A stretch of DNA of 64,000 nucleotides from Dichotomocladium elegans (lineage: Eukaryota; Mucoromycota; Mucoromycetes; Mucorales; Lichtheimiaceae). The DNA is taken from contig JAIXMN010000035.1 in the NCBI GenBank assembly GCA_025716815.1, positions 62,001-126,000 on the forward strand, written 5' to 3'. The position numbers and the translations under genes were made by a program. Below the pieces are notes generated by a model. It saw nothing but the letters and a program-made list of their open reading frames with translations. It was not told where the DNA came from and ran no database searches. Shown here in pieces: positions 24,060 to 35,654 of the stretch; the stretch's first letter is position 1, and the number at the start of each line of letters is the position of its first letter.

Positions 24060-24665
24060 TGATAAATATACTGTACTTCACAAAAATACCTGCGTAGACT
24101 ATCTTTCAAGGGTGTGTAATTCTGAGTCTCTTGCTATGGAATATCTTAGTGCAGCTAGCCGATATCCACAGAACCGGGGTAATTCAGACTCTTCATGTTA
24201 TCTTGAGAAGGTACTGCGCATCCTGCAGAAAACAACTAGGAATATGACAGTGCAGCATAGAAAGGACCCTGAAGGCATTTCAAGGAGATGGCAAGCCAGT
24301 GGTCTTTTGCGTACGTATACTCAAGAACAGGAATCCACCCATTATTTTAGAGCTATATGCTCGAGTGATATGAGGAACGAACTGCAGCTATATAACCCAA
24401 GACAAAGCTCCACAGTTTTATGCATCTGGTCATTAAAACGAGGCTAGATTTCAGCCCGGAGACAGAAAAGCTGTGTGCGTCTGAATTCCATATTATCACG
24501 AAGCATAGCATGATATTGTCCAGAAACGTGACTCCTGCCCGTATGATTTTATACTATGTATTATCAAAGACGCAAGCAAAGGCCATCGACCAACCTTGGG
24601 AGAAAAACTGGGATCAAACAATCATCGAATGTAGCTTGTGACACCTGCGCCACAGGTAGGAATCC
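24060..24665 (+). pseudogene. Highly degenerate Tc1-like copy (copy F)
   Basis: The stretch shows RKDPEGISRRWQASGLLRTY, aligning to EKDPDSIFKKSKARGCLRIL of copy D, then nucleotide similarity to the middle of copy B (TCATTAAAA..., TTTCAGCC..., ATGTAGCTTG). It is split by stops and shifts and lies head-to-tail just before copy B. Confidence 0.6.
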
Positions 24666-24789
24666 AAATCGCATTTTACCCAGAAATCTTTACGCGTGAT
24701 GACAGATCGAATGTCACATACATACACGGGAAGATGTCGCTTGGCAAATCCATCTCGCCCTTATGACTCTTTCTCTTTTATACACTTTT

Positions 24790-26040
24790 ACGTTCTGAAA
24801 TGAGCAATTTATTTTTTTACAATGGCCAAGATCATGTTGTTGATGAGCGTGGCTGTCCTGAACCTATAGACTATGCCATTGATGAGGAAATGTACTCACT
24901 TCAATCCGTTTGTTCTCACACTGAATATCTGCGTAGCATATCGTACAAAGATAACCCCGAGCTTACTGCCACGCACATTCCTAAGCGAAAGGATACATAC
25001 ATTCGGATGAAAGAAGCGGGGGATCAAGCGCAGTTACACAGCATACAGTGACCAACGCAAGGTCAGAGTTTTCAAATGGATGTTTGAGAAGATCTTGAGT
25101 GCATCAGCTGCTAGGACTCCATATTCGTTCAGCCCAGCGATGGGTATTACAGTACGAAAAGGACCCTGACAGCATTTTTAAGAAGCGTAGAAGCAGAGGT
25201 CGTTCGCGTATTCTCAATGAAGAGCATTTTAGAATGCGTTGATGAGAATCCATCCATTGTCCTAGAGCAGCTGATCCATCAACTGCTCCAGAGATTCGAT
25301 GGTCTCAAAGTATCCAAAGCGACGCTCCATCGATTTATGAATGCAACTCGTCATTAAAAATGGCTCGGTTTCAGCCTGTAGACAGGAATATCGATGCAAA
25401 ATCCAAAGCGCCTACGCTGGGTGCGCATATGGGACATGACCGGCATCGACTTTAGAAAAAACTGCGTTTTTCTTGATGAGTCTGGATTTCATATTAATAT
25501 GAAACTCAGCATAACATGGTCCAAGAAAGGGACCCTGCGGTGCTCACAATAATAAAGACAAGGGCAAAGACAATTACCATCTTGGAAGCAATCCCAGCAT
25601 CAGGGATCACTAAATGTAGCTTGAGACTCCCGCAGCCACCAACCAAGAAAAGAAGAGGGCAGGTCAATATGAAGATGTGATCAGAGGAACTGCAACTGTA
25701 CATCATCTCAGCTTCCTTAAGGCAACAATGGACGAGATGGATAAGTATGAACATATGAAGGGCCATTACTTGGTAATGGATAATGCACCTATCCATAAGG
25801 CTCAGGACATCCCTAAATCCATCGAGTGTTGAGGATATCGATGTGCTTATCTTCCACCACACTCGCCTGAACTCAATCCAACTGAGCAGTCTGGTCAGTT
25901 GTTAAGAGCAAAGTAAAACTCGATAGGTTCTTGGACAGCGAGATGTTGATGACACGAATCAGCGAAGCATTCTATAGCTCAAAGCTGAGCGATTCCGAAG
26001 ATTTCGTTTCCCATTCTCATATGGGCTTGGTTAACTGCCG
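24790..26040 (+). pseudogene. Tc1/mariner-like transposase, near full length but degraded (copy B)
   Basis: It begins MSNLFFYNGQDHVVDERG with CPEPIDYAIDEEMYSLQSV, continues through VDENPSIVLEQLIHQLLQRF, and carries the first catalytic Asp in VFLDESGFHINMKLS (about 25470-25515). The second Asp region (MDNAPIHKAQDI) and third motif (about 25850-25890) are present in shifted frames, and the C-terminus reads KLSDSEDFVSHSHMGLVNC. Many stops and frameshifts show it is dead. It abuts the Fanzor relic 2 at about 26040-26060. Confidence 0.85.
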
Positions 26041-26054
26041 TAATGGGATTAACT

Positions 26055-27075
26055 GTGATTCGACTGCTCCTCCACCATCGGAGCTGCACCGGTTCTTGGG
26101 GGTGCGTCCCTGTCCCTTCTCTTCTTGATAATGGAGACTCCTACGCCATCCGTTTCAAGTGTTCCACGAAATCGAAGTACTCCATTTTCTGCAGGCTTGA
26201 GAACTTTGGAATGGACATCGATGACCTCATCCTATCCGCCAGGATAAGGAACTTATTTGGCCCATGAGCGACCCAGAATGTTTTGCCATATGATTTTTGC
26301 GTCAATCATTATGTATGACGGAGACCATGACCGACGAAGAGGGAGACAGGTAAATGCAGGCAATTGAAGTCGTTCAAAAAGGAGAACGAGCTGGTAAAAG
26401 GCTGCCGTATATTGGATTGGATGAACCTTTGCATCGTAGTAGATACTATCGTTGTCAAAGGCGTGGGTACTGGTGTAGGTATCGAAAATTGGCCGGATGG
26501 GGTCGAACGCTTCCTGAAGATAAGCTGAGTCTTCGGGGATGTCGTCTCTGGATACGTTTCGACGAGCTACAATCTGCTTGAATGTTGTTGCGGGCGTAAT
26601 GATTGTCTCTCGGATGCTGACTGAGATGTGTCGTGTTCAGACCTTGGCCAGTCAGCTGCTCTTCAAGTTCCTCTTTCCACTGTCGAATATTCAGCAAGAC
26701 ATTGATAGCCCGCCGAAAATGTTGGCCGAATCGCATTTGAATGTTATTGGTGTAAGCAACAACCATCTTGGGGCCTTCGTGATTTACACATTGCTGGGAG
26801 TATGGAAAGGATGGTCGTTCATGATTTGTATATAGGAGGTATGGGGTCGAGTATTCATCAATCAGATTCCGGTATCGAGTCGTTTTCTCGCCACAGCCAC
26901 GTCGTTTGTAGTCGATCAATGCGAGCCAGACTTCAGCAGAGAATCTTTCGTTGATAAAAATCGTCGTGGAGAAAAATATACTTTGATAATGCGTATGCAT
27001 CCATTGTCGTTATATTCACAAGGTCGACCAAATGGTTCAACTTTTCGCGGTACTCTGGGTCCTTCGGGGCTCTTG
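26055..27075 (-). pseudogene. Truncated Fanzor-type gene, relic 2 (N-terminal half)
   Basis: Reading on the minus strand from about 27070: KLNHLVDLVNITTMDAYALS, then AEVWLALI, VVAYTNNIQMRFGQHFRRAI (26745-26805), IRETIITPATTFKQIVARR, DPIRPIFDTYTSTHAFDND, IYYDAKVHPIQY (about 26411-26446) and FRGTLETDGVGVSIIKK (about 26120-26171). These blocks match the N-terminal and mid regions of Fanzor-like proteins of Mucorales, and the last is the counterpart of GTIHTDGAGVTVFKR in relic 1. The RuvC and zinc-finger half is missing: sequence changes to Tc1-like copy B at the left edge. At least two frame changes are needed. Family call rests on motif recall. Confidence 0.68.
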
Positions 27076-27094
27076 AGTGTAAGTTAAAGCGTAT

Positions 27095-27210
27095 GGAGGA
27101 GTAGTGTTTTCTGTTGACTAACAGGTTTTAATCCATGGATGCGAAATCTTTTTACCTACTGATACGACAACTTTATACAACATTTATTTTAGAAAATAAC
27201 GTAAACAATG
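27095..27210. repeat. Candidate element end, shared with about 61270-61360 and partly 36733-36747
   Basis: CTGTTGACTAAC (about 27110) followed by ATCCATG and then TTAGAAAATAACGTA (27190-27204) recurs in the same order at 61277-61355 with changes; TTAGAAAATAACGTA is also exact at about 36733-36747. Each site lies on the right flank of a Tc1-like relic. Confidence 0.5.
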
Positions 27211-27644
27211 AAGTGATTTTTCGGTATGTCGCTAGTGACAATTACAGAACCCAACCGCAAAATGATCGACATGCGACCATGGCTTAGGTCAGAAGAAGAG
27301 GTTGATTCTGGCATTGAGTTATCTATTTTTTTTTTCATGGTGGTGGGGATAGACGTTGGCGAGTAGCGGCGGCTCAAACTTGGCTTTAGCAAAACACGGT
27401 TCGATTCGGCAGAAATCCGCTCTGCGCGCAGCCGCCGCCGCCGCCGCCCGTCCCTGCCCACGCAAATACTCAACGAAAAGCGGGGTTTTTCTGCGCGCAG
27501 GAATATTAATCCGCGGAAAATCTGTCTGCCCTTGTGGGGGAATTCCCCGCGCCACCGCCGATTTCTTTTAAAAAGGGGTGGGAGGGATTACGGTGACGCC
27601 TGACCATCCCACCCACCCCATACAACCCGACTACGAAATCAACC

Positions 27645-29334
27645 ATGCACCGTTCTGTCACCAAAGCCAAGGGAAACATCTCTTCCGTTTTCGCACAGCT
27701 CGGTGCTAGCCGCCCAGAGGTGGACCATGCACGTTTCCTCGAGCTCAAGAAATCCATCGTACCAAAGGACACTGACGTTCTGCGCCGAGCATTTGACCGT
27801 CTCCTCGAGCGCTTCGAGACCGAGGCAAGCGAAATTCGCTCTCGAGGCCCGGATATCGTGCCGCAGGTATCGATGGAGGACATCCGAGCAAACGGTGGGC
27901 GGATCCCTGAGAAGCTTGTGCCGGAGGTCAAGAAGCGTGGTGTCGTCGTGATCAAGAACCTCGTCGATCCGCAGGTGGCGGCCGGATATAAGGAATCCAT
28001 CCAAGAATACCTACGTCGCCATCCCAATGAGGTCGCCGGCTTCCCGGAGGACAATCCGCAGGTTTGGGAGCTTTACTGGTCCCGGGCACAAGTCGAGGCA
28101 AGAAGTCATCCCAATTTCATTTACAGCACACAGGCCATCAACCGTCTCTGGCACAGCAATTCCGACACTGCCCCCATCGACCTCACAAAAAACCTCACCT
28201 ATTGCGATCGCTTACGCATCCGCCTGCCCGGCGATTCCAAGTTTGCGCTCGGTGGCCATGTCGACGGCGGTTCTCTGGAACGTAAGCAATGCGCACGCTC
28301 ATATCCACGACCCGATGGCTCGATGATGGACATGCATATTGACCCCAAATGAATAGGATGGGAAGACCCTGAGTATCGTGCGTGTTACACCAAGATCTTG
28401 GAGGGCAAGTGGGAGGTACGTAGTGTCGGTACGCATTGATACCGAAATCCAGAGAACTTACTTCTGCATGTGTCCAGGAATATGATCCTTATGATGTGAC
28501 CCACCGCATTACTGCGAATATGGACCTCTACAATGCGCCTGGAGGCTGCTCTATGTTCCGACTTTTCCAGGGATGGATGGCTATGTCTAATATTGCCACC
28601 GGAGGCGGCACTCTTCGCGCTTGCCCTCTCATCAAAGAATCCACAGCATACTTTATGATGAAGCCTCTACTTGGTGCGAACTTGAACAAAAGGTCTGTTG
28701 CGACAAAAAGCAAAGCTTAATATCCATGGAAGAAGTCATCAAACTCATTTCCATATTAGTGAATTCATGGGTGCTTGGCCTGGCCGCTGCCAGGACATTA
28801 CCGTTGCAGACCATCCTCATATTGTGGACACCATGGTATCCATGCCCGATGTCCAGGCTGGTGACGCAGTGTTCTGGTAACTGTGGAAAAACCCTTCCAA
28901 TGCTGTGTGGAACATCTTTTTTCTGATAATTTCAATGACGGCGATAGGCATTGTGACACTGTTCATGCTGTTGAAAGTACGAATGCCATGAAGAGCGATT
29001 CATCCGTCCTTTACATCCCTTCCACGCCCATGTGTCCAAAAAGCTCCCAGTATTTGCTCCGCCAGCGACTGGCATTTGAAAAAGGCTTGTATGTAGTCGG
29101 CATCCACTTGATTTATGCGGTGATAGTGTCCATTAACTATTTTTTAGGACACCTCCTGATTTTCCCGAAAACCATTGCGAGGAGCACTTTGATGATCGCG
29201 TAAAACCCAGTGATCTGAACGAGATCCAAAAGCTCGGCATGGGTTTCCTTCCCTATCCCGAGGACGAGTCTAATCTCACGCCTGGTCAATTAACGGCCAT
29301 CCGGGAGCATAACCGTATTATTGCATCAGTATAA
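27645..29334 (+). CDS. DUF1479 family protein (YbiU-like putative Fe(II)/2-oxoglutarate oxygenase), 460 aa
   Basis: Exons 27645-28281, 28357-28415, 28478-28692, 28733-28876, 28948-29088 and 29148-29334 join in frame to 460 aa. The protein aligns by eye along its length with DUF1479 proteins: GVVVIKNLVDP, VWELYWSRAQVEAR, LGGHVDGGSLE (H205-x-D207, probable iron ligands), DLYNAPGGCSMFRLFQGW, FWHCDTVHAVE (H358 as likely third ligand) and SDSSVLYIPS. The double-stranded beta-helix fold and 2-His-1-Asp triad are the basis for the oxygenase inference; the substrate is unknown. The third intron is only 40 nt (28693-28732), at the low end for fungi. GC-rich CCG repeats lie upstream near 27425-27450. 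Confidence 0.9.
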
Positions 29335-30243
29335 TTAGAAGCGTAATTTGTATCTATAATAATAAAAAAAGAAGTCTGTGCCACCCGAAAATTTAGACTT
29401 TGCTAATGCAGAGCGAGACAAGGAAGATGTCATACGAACGTATTTGATGCTCTGTTACGTGTTTTCAGCTAGGTCTATTCACCACTATGATCAAACTGTC
29501 GTGCCAATAGGATTAGCAAGATATGCACGTCCGACCGTGCAAATCATGTAGGAGTGGGGAGGCGGCGCCTCTGTCTTCATAAGAGAAACTTGCAGGCACA
29601 ACGATCATGGCAAAATGCTCATTACGCGGGTGGCATTGTGTTGCCATCTTTGGGGGGAAACAGCATTCTAGAGTCATGATGCTGGCATCGTTGCTGAAGT
29701 GATAGTACGATCTTCCATGACGCTTGACGACACATCACCGGTATTCTCTGATGAGCGCTAGCGCATCCAGGGAAAGCTATGACAAAGGGGAAAGATTGCT
29801 AAGGCAACGAAACAACACTGGTTCGCGTGTAACACACCGTTGCATTCAATGTGGAGGTCATGCACACACCCAGGATACGTAGTTCACATGCTGAAAACGT
29901 ATCTTGTTCCGTCTCTTTTTATTCAACAGCGTGCTTGTTCTACTGTATTTGGCGTCGCCATCGGTCCTTTGGGATGGCTCCCTATAAATATAAGTTTTCT
30001 CCTTTCAGTGCCTCCGCATTTTATCCTTCTTGTCCTGAATATAAAAATTGAACCTCCCCCCCACACACACACACAGAGGGACCGTCATTATCTACATCAA
30101 GCTGCGCGAGAAAAGCCATACGCCTTTGCCCGATCATCCACCCACTCCCATTCCGTTCCTTATCTTGTCCCATCCATCTTGATTATCCTGATAGAAAGAA
30201 GAGCAAACAAAAATCCTGTGTTCATTTTTTTTGCGACTCAACC
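29335..30243. other. Intergenic region, no gene recognised
   Basis: Spacer between two + strand genes; contains a C-run passing into a short CA repeat at about 30055-30075. Confidence 0.5.
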
Positions 30244-31152
30244 ATGAAGGCTGTTCACATTGGATTTATCCACAACCGGTTCAATGAGCAGTATGTACTT
30301 GACCTTCAAGGCCACGTAAGGCATACCTTTCTCTCTGCTTCTCCGGTCACAACACTCTATGGACTATTGTTCATCGAGTACGTATATGATAGCTCCCCAT
30401 GCAAGACTTTCGCTCAGCTATGCATCAGATCAACTCTGCGATTGACAGAAACACACCGCCCAGCGAGAGCATGGACTGGCTCTCTGCCTCATGGATTCTA
30501 ATTACTATGGGTATATACGGCCTCTCGTGGCTACTTGGTTCATCCTACGTGCTCTTGAGCATTCCGTTCGCGTATGCTTTTTCTGGGATTATCTATCTGT
30601 GGGCTCGCCGAAGGAAGTATGCCAAGGTATGAACAGTTTTCCCCTTACCTACTGCAAATACACGGGAATTGACTCAAAAAAAAAATACAAAGTTTGAACA
30701 AGCGGTCGTTGGTGCATGCCAAAAATTAAACACAAGAAGAGACATGCGTGGTGTTTACTTCCGATTCGGATTGCGTCAAGGCCGGAAGACCACAACATTC
30801 TGGTGGAACAGATATGGACTCATTCGTGTACCGGTTTATGTACGTATGCAGGCGATGGACGCAGCATGTTTTTTTTTTTCTATTGTTGTTGTTGGTGCGT
30901 GCGCGCGCGCAGGCAAGTGGGGCTTTCGTTGCTGATCACCCTCTACATAACTAGGTGCTCATCATTGAATTTGACGAGAAGCGCTTTATTGTCAACCAGC
31001 AGTCAACGGCCTTCTCTTTCCATCAGCCAGTGACCCACCAGGTCCCTGATTATGTCAGCATCCCCCTCCTATATGCTGATACGCATTCTGCAATCAATAT
31101 GCCCGCTGCAGCCCATTTTGTAGCTAGTAAGAACGGTGGTGACGAGAGATGA
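30244..31152 (+). CDS. Small membrane protein resembling ERF4/GOLGA7 domain, 216 aa
   Basis: Exons 30244-30315, 30393-30626, 30693-30839 and 30955-31152 are all in phase 0 and give 216 aa. The protein starts with a beta-like segment, then LPMQDFRSAMHQINSAID, a strongly hydrophobic stretch of two membrane segments or one re-entrant hairpin (about residues 50-95, WILITMGIYGLSWLLGSSY), ARRRKYAKFEQAV, CQKLNTRRDMRGVYFRFG and VLIIEFDEKRF. The order (N-terminal strand, short helix, hydrophobic pair, basic helix, C-terminal strand) resembles the ERF4/Golgin-7 fold, accessory subunits of Ras palmitoyltransferase, but similarity is weak. It may instead belong to an uncharacterised fungal family. Confidence 0.72.
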
Positions 31153-31479
31153 CGGGACCAATGTTTTGCTCGCAGAGTTGTAATGGAACCGGAGCGGTCG
31201 AGAATCATCACGCTTGTGTGAATAAAACAATGCCGATCGTACCGTTGTATACGGTGTTCTATTTAAGATATTCCAGGGGCGTTCTGGTGCTCATCTATGG
31301 ATACATTCATAGATGCCGCCCATAAAAACTTTAACTCCCCCACAGACCCATGTTATATTATGTATCAGGTCAACGTTTGAAGTTGGCATAAGCACCACAT
31401 TCGAAGAAAGATGCGATTATGTATTCATACCATTGTCGAAAACGTCAAGAAAAAGAAGGCGATGCTATTGCATACTGGT
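31153..31479. other. Convergent intergenic region
   Basis: A short spacer between two genes transcribed towards each other. It should hold both 3'UTRs; no gene is seen. Confidence 0.6.
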
Positions 31480-33643
31480 CTACGACAACGACGACGACTC
31501 GCGCTTTGTCCGGATCGGATCCAACTCGGCTGGCTGGCCAAAGGCGATGTGACCGGTGCTCCGATGTTCGCCAAAGACGACGTCGATTTCTTTTGCCTTC
31601 TTGAAGAGGACGTGTTGGCCCGCATGGGACATTCCACGTAGCTGATGTTTGACGGCCGGCGTGAAGCCTGTGACCAGGAGCGCGATCTGCGAGTTACCGC
31701 GAGATATGCCGTTCGTCTGGTGCAGGCTGATGATCCAAACTGCGACCCACCAGATCAGCGGCACTAGGAACGCGAGTGCGAAGGCATAATAGGCGACCTT
31801 GTTGACGTCATACATATTGAGATGGACCCAGCAGCGGCTGCCTTTCGACGCAAAGATGGGGTCGTTTGGAATGCCGTACAAGCTGACCAGGTCGGTGTTG
31901 TGCAGCATGGCGCGGAGGAATTTTACGGGCGCAGAGCCGTCGTTCGTGGCGTTGTACCCGTAGATGAGCCAGTCAGCAGCCAGCTGCTGAAAGAAAGCCG
32001 AATTGCCGACGAGCAGCTTCATATGGGTAAGCTGGGTAGCGTACGCGTTCATGGCGCGGTAATCGGTTTTGAGCGAGTTGGCCTTTTTCCAGTACGTATT
32101 GTTCGAGAGCAAATCATAGTCCAAGTCCAGTGGCACCGAAGTCTGATTATATATCTCGATCTGTTCGCTGCGGTAGACGAGATTAGATACGTTGTAGCTT
32201 GTCTGCAGTGTGCATATGAGCACTTTAGGTTCCTTGTCAGCCGGGATATACGTGCTGAGGTTGCCTTCGTCCGAGAGCACGAGCACAAACTTTTGTTCCC
32301 CAAAATAGCGCCGCAACGTCGGATCGTAGGTCGCATTCGTATAAAGAGGCATCGTCAAGTTTGCGAGATCGTAATGAGTTCTTCCCAGCATGGATCCGTG
32401 ATAGAAAGTCTGAGGAACATCGACATAAGGAGGGGAGCGGGAGTCGTTCTTGGAGAGCCCGAGATAGCTGGCGATCGTGGTCTTATTGTTTGTGTGTACG
32501 TCGACGACTTCGGACTTCAGGTCCCCGGGCGTGCACACAGCCTCAGTTGCAAGACCACCCACACCGTCATAGGTGCAATTCAGCGAATTTTGGCTACACG
32601 TGTAATTGGGAATGGTCACAAATCCACGGGAAGCCTGGCCATACCCATACGCTGCAGCGTATTCTCGTTCGAGTCCTTTGAGTTTCTGGAGCGTGTTCGA
32701 GTATTTCATCGACGTCAGGTCCGCAGACGTATAGTTGGTGTACCAGATGTATGCATCGTCCCTACTACATACTACAGAGCTCTTCGTGCTCAAGATCTGC
32801 TGTGAAGCGGGGCCCATAGCCATCAACCCAATTTGAAAAAGGAGCGTGACAACAATCACACGGTCAAAGCGGAGGGCACTTGCGACACGGGCAATGCCTG
32901 GGTGGTTACGTAAAAGTTGTGTTAGTAAAAGCCAGACTGCGTGCATACATCCACAAAAGAAAAAGGGGGAGGATCGCTATTATCCCTTTTCCAAACCTCC
33001 AAGTCTATAAGGATAGCGGTTCACGTTATTTTGCTGCGGGCTAAGGAGAACCTAGGCCACACTACGTTAACTCATCTCTCACTAACCCTCGAGAACACGC
33101 GTCATAGACATCGAGCATCGCAAGACTACCGCCATCGTTCTGGAGCCTAACCCACTTGTATTCAGAAATGGCGCTTCAAACAAACAAAACATGATGAGTG
33201 GCTCCCGAAAAAGATATCGGATCAAAAGATTTTAATTATACATACTAAGTAATACCGCCTGCCACAAACATCTTCGCTATAGTCATCAACAGGGAAAGAA
33301 TCGTTGGGACGTTCATTCCCGCCAGCTTGAGATCCGTTGTTTGACCATCAGCAGTTTGATAGACATAGATCGTGAGACCAATCACTACGCAGGTGACGGC
33401 AATATTGAAGATAGGAAGTGCAATGACCCGCCAAAGATCAGCAGCCCCGTCAGGCCTTTTCGTTTCAGCCCGAGAGCTGCTGGCATCCATCACTGAATCA
33501 TCACCGGTAATGCTCGCCGATTCTAGCGGATCCTCGTAATACTGAAGCTTTTCGCGATCATCAATAGCTTTGAACGTTTCACGCATAGATTGGAAAGGAG
33601 TAGCAGGGGATGTGGAAACAGAAGGGAACAAAGACTGGTTCAT
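31480..33643 (-). CDS. Large N-glycosylated membrane protein, uncharacterised, 601 aa
   Basis: I do not recognise the family. Minus-strand exons 33256-33643 and 31480-32897 join in frame (GG|GC) to 601 aa. The N-terminal cytosolic part (MNQSLFPSVSTSP) leads to two hydrophobic segments (VIALPIFNIAVTCVVIGLTI and PTILSLLMTIAKMFVAGG), a third at FDRVIVVTLLFQIGLMAMGP, then about 330 residues rich in N-glycosylation sequons (NYTSA, NYTCS, NCTYD, NLTMP, NATYD, NVSNL, NQTSV) with several Cys, and a final segment YYAFALAFLVPLIWWVAVWI before a basic tail. The topology suggests a surface protein with a large extracellular loop. The 358-nt intron is unusually long for this locus and has a TACTAAC branch point about 25 nt from its end. 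Confidence 0.8.
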
Positions 33644-35654
33644 TTAAATTCGCTTTCAAGTACTCGTGTTGCTCTATTGGATGCATGAAGCTGATCCCAT
33701 CCACCTACCCCCCCCCCGCGCACATATTTCTGTTTTAAGCGTTACCAGTATGATACCTTCGCTGCGCCTCATCTTTTGATGGATATATGACAATTCTGAG
33801 CGATTGCAATGTGCTATATTACCCTTTTCTGCTATGCGACTATACATTCCCTCATTAAGGAAATCCGCGCATCTACATAAGCTCGCCGCCCATCATATTT
33901 CCTACGAATAAATAGAGAGGGTGTCGGTATGGAAGATCCCCTCCCTTCCTGGTGCAAATTTTTTTTTTATTAAATTAACCGGTGATTGAGTTACACGAAT
34001 TTGGGACTTTCCACCTTATTTTGCTTCTCCTCTTCAGCCAGTGGAACTTTTTTGTTCGCGGAATATGATTTTGCATTGTGTCTTGCCATCATGTTTGTTT
34101 ACTTGCTGCGAGCGGCTACCGGCTTCGACGCCGTTATCCTGACATGAAGAGAGGCATCGAAATCACTTGCAGAACGCAATATTATCAACAGCCAGGGCAG
34201 TGTTTCTTTCTGCTTCAATGACTTATTACGTGCTTCGCTAATGGGAACACTGTCAGCCACCATGTTCACACCCCACAAACGATAGACGAGACTCCAACGC
34301 AGGAACGTCTTTGTTGCGTAATAGTATACTGCACTGTAGTCTGCGATGGTATAGGATTTCACTCATCAGTAGCATATGCTTGATATTGATCCAAGTCGTA
34401 TGCTGCTCAACTTGTTGCTTGATGAGAGCAGAGCCTGTTGGTAGAATTTTTTGCACGCAACCTGTTGGCAGCGGAAGAGGATTTAAACACTATAAGCGCT
34501 TTGTTATATTTCGCAGTATGTGGTTTCATGATTAATTTCTTAATAATAAACCCATAGCAATGCTTAGCAGAAGGCACAAGAAGTCACGAGTGGATTGCTA
34601 GCAAAGACTGCCTCCTGTGATCCCCCCTAAAGAACTTTCCAAACCTGCTATTGCAGGGTTAAGATGCAATAAGCAAGATGCTTGGGACAGTCTCCATTCG
34701 ACGAATGGAGGGGAGGCATCCTCTAGGTGAGCAGGGTGGGAAGAGAACATCATTTAGACAATACAGCCTGCTGTGCGGCAGCAAATAGGCTCGATCTGCT
34801 AACATCATCATTTCGTTGTATGTTCATCGGCTTATTACACGCATAAGCTGCCCCTACTGAAGCGCAAATACTATATATAGCTGGTGTGCTAGTCATGATC
34901 GCACGAACGCAAACTCGATTGTTCAAAGTAGAGCTTAATGGTAAGAAGTCATCGTCACCGCTCTGCCTTGCTTCGCCATAGATTTCACAGTCCCGTTCGA
35001 TTTGACGGACAAGATGTTTTTTTACGCTATTAAGAGAGAAAAGTCCCCACCTCAGAGATATAACATTGAATCTTCCAGTTCGCTATGCGTGCGCGCATAC
35101 CTAGTACGGATCATATATGGTCATATCTAGCAGTTTCAACCCGCACTTTCCTCTTGATAATATTAGAATAGGCGTGTAGTACAGTATGACGTTCGCCTCA
35201 CCTTATTCCTCGTTGATCACTTGGATGCAGCACATGCGTGGAACGATAGCAGATCTGTAGAATTCGCATCCTACAAGAAGTACATACGCCACTATTGAAC
35301 AATATAGCCGCCCATATTTGATATGCGGCATTCACAGAAGCTGTTAGTTTGATACGAAGTGACGAATTGACGTTGGGAACCTTGCAGTGATTTGCCTAAA
35401 GCGGTCCATAGGAAGAGCGCGACTGCTTCAGCAACGCGAGAATCGCTGTGGATGGTACAGTAAGGTCACAAAAACAAAGCCTATGATTCCCTCACCGCGC
35501 CAGATTTCTCGGGATGCAATGGTATATTAAAAATTCGTATACATTGACAAAACCTTCTGCGAGCAACCCTGGTAATGCCCAGCTCTATAAAAAAGGCTGC
35601 TTTTCTGAGTCTTTGAATCTTTTTCCCTTCTCCCACTAACTAAAGGACTGCAGT
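33644..35654. other. Gene-poor AT-rich region
   Basis: No coding region can be supported. A minus-strand piece at about 34100-34370 (YYYATKTFLRWSLVYRLWG) looks coding-like but is broken by stops, possibly repeat debris. Confidence 0.45.

Noticed and set aside
27400..27450. GGTTCGATTC, a tRNA B-box-like sequence
   Set aside because: No A box, anticodon arm or acceptor stem pairs around it; the surroundings are CCG repeats.
31822..32805. 327-codon plus-strand ORF
   Set aside because: It is antisense to the 601-aa membrane protein, whose sequons and membrane segments show real coding on the other strand.
32898..33256. snoRNA within the long intron of the membrane protein gene
   Set aside because: No convincing paired C/D or H/ACA boxes could be identified by eye.
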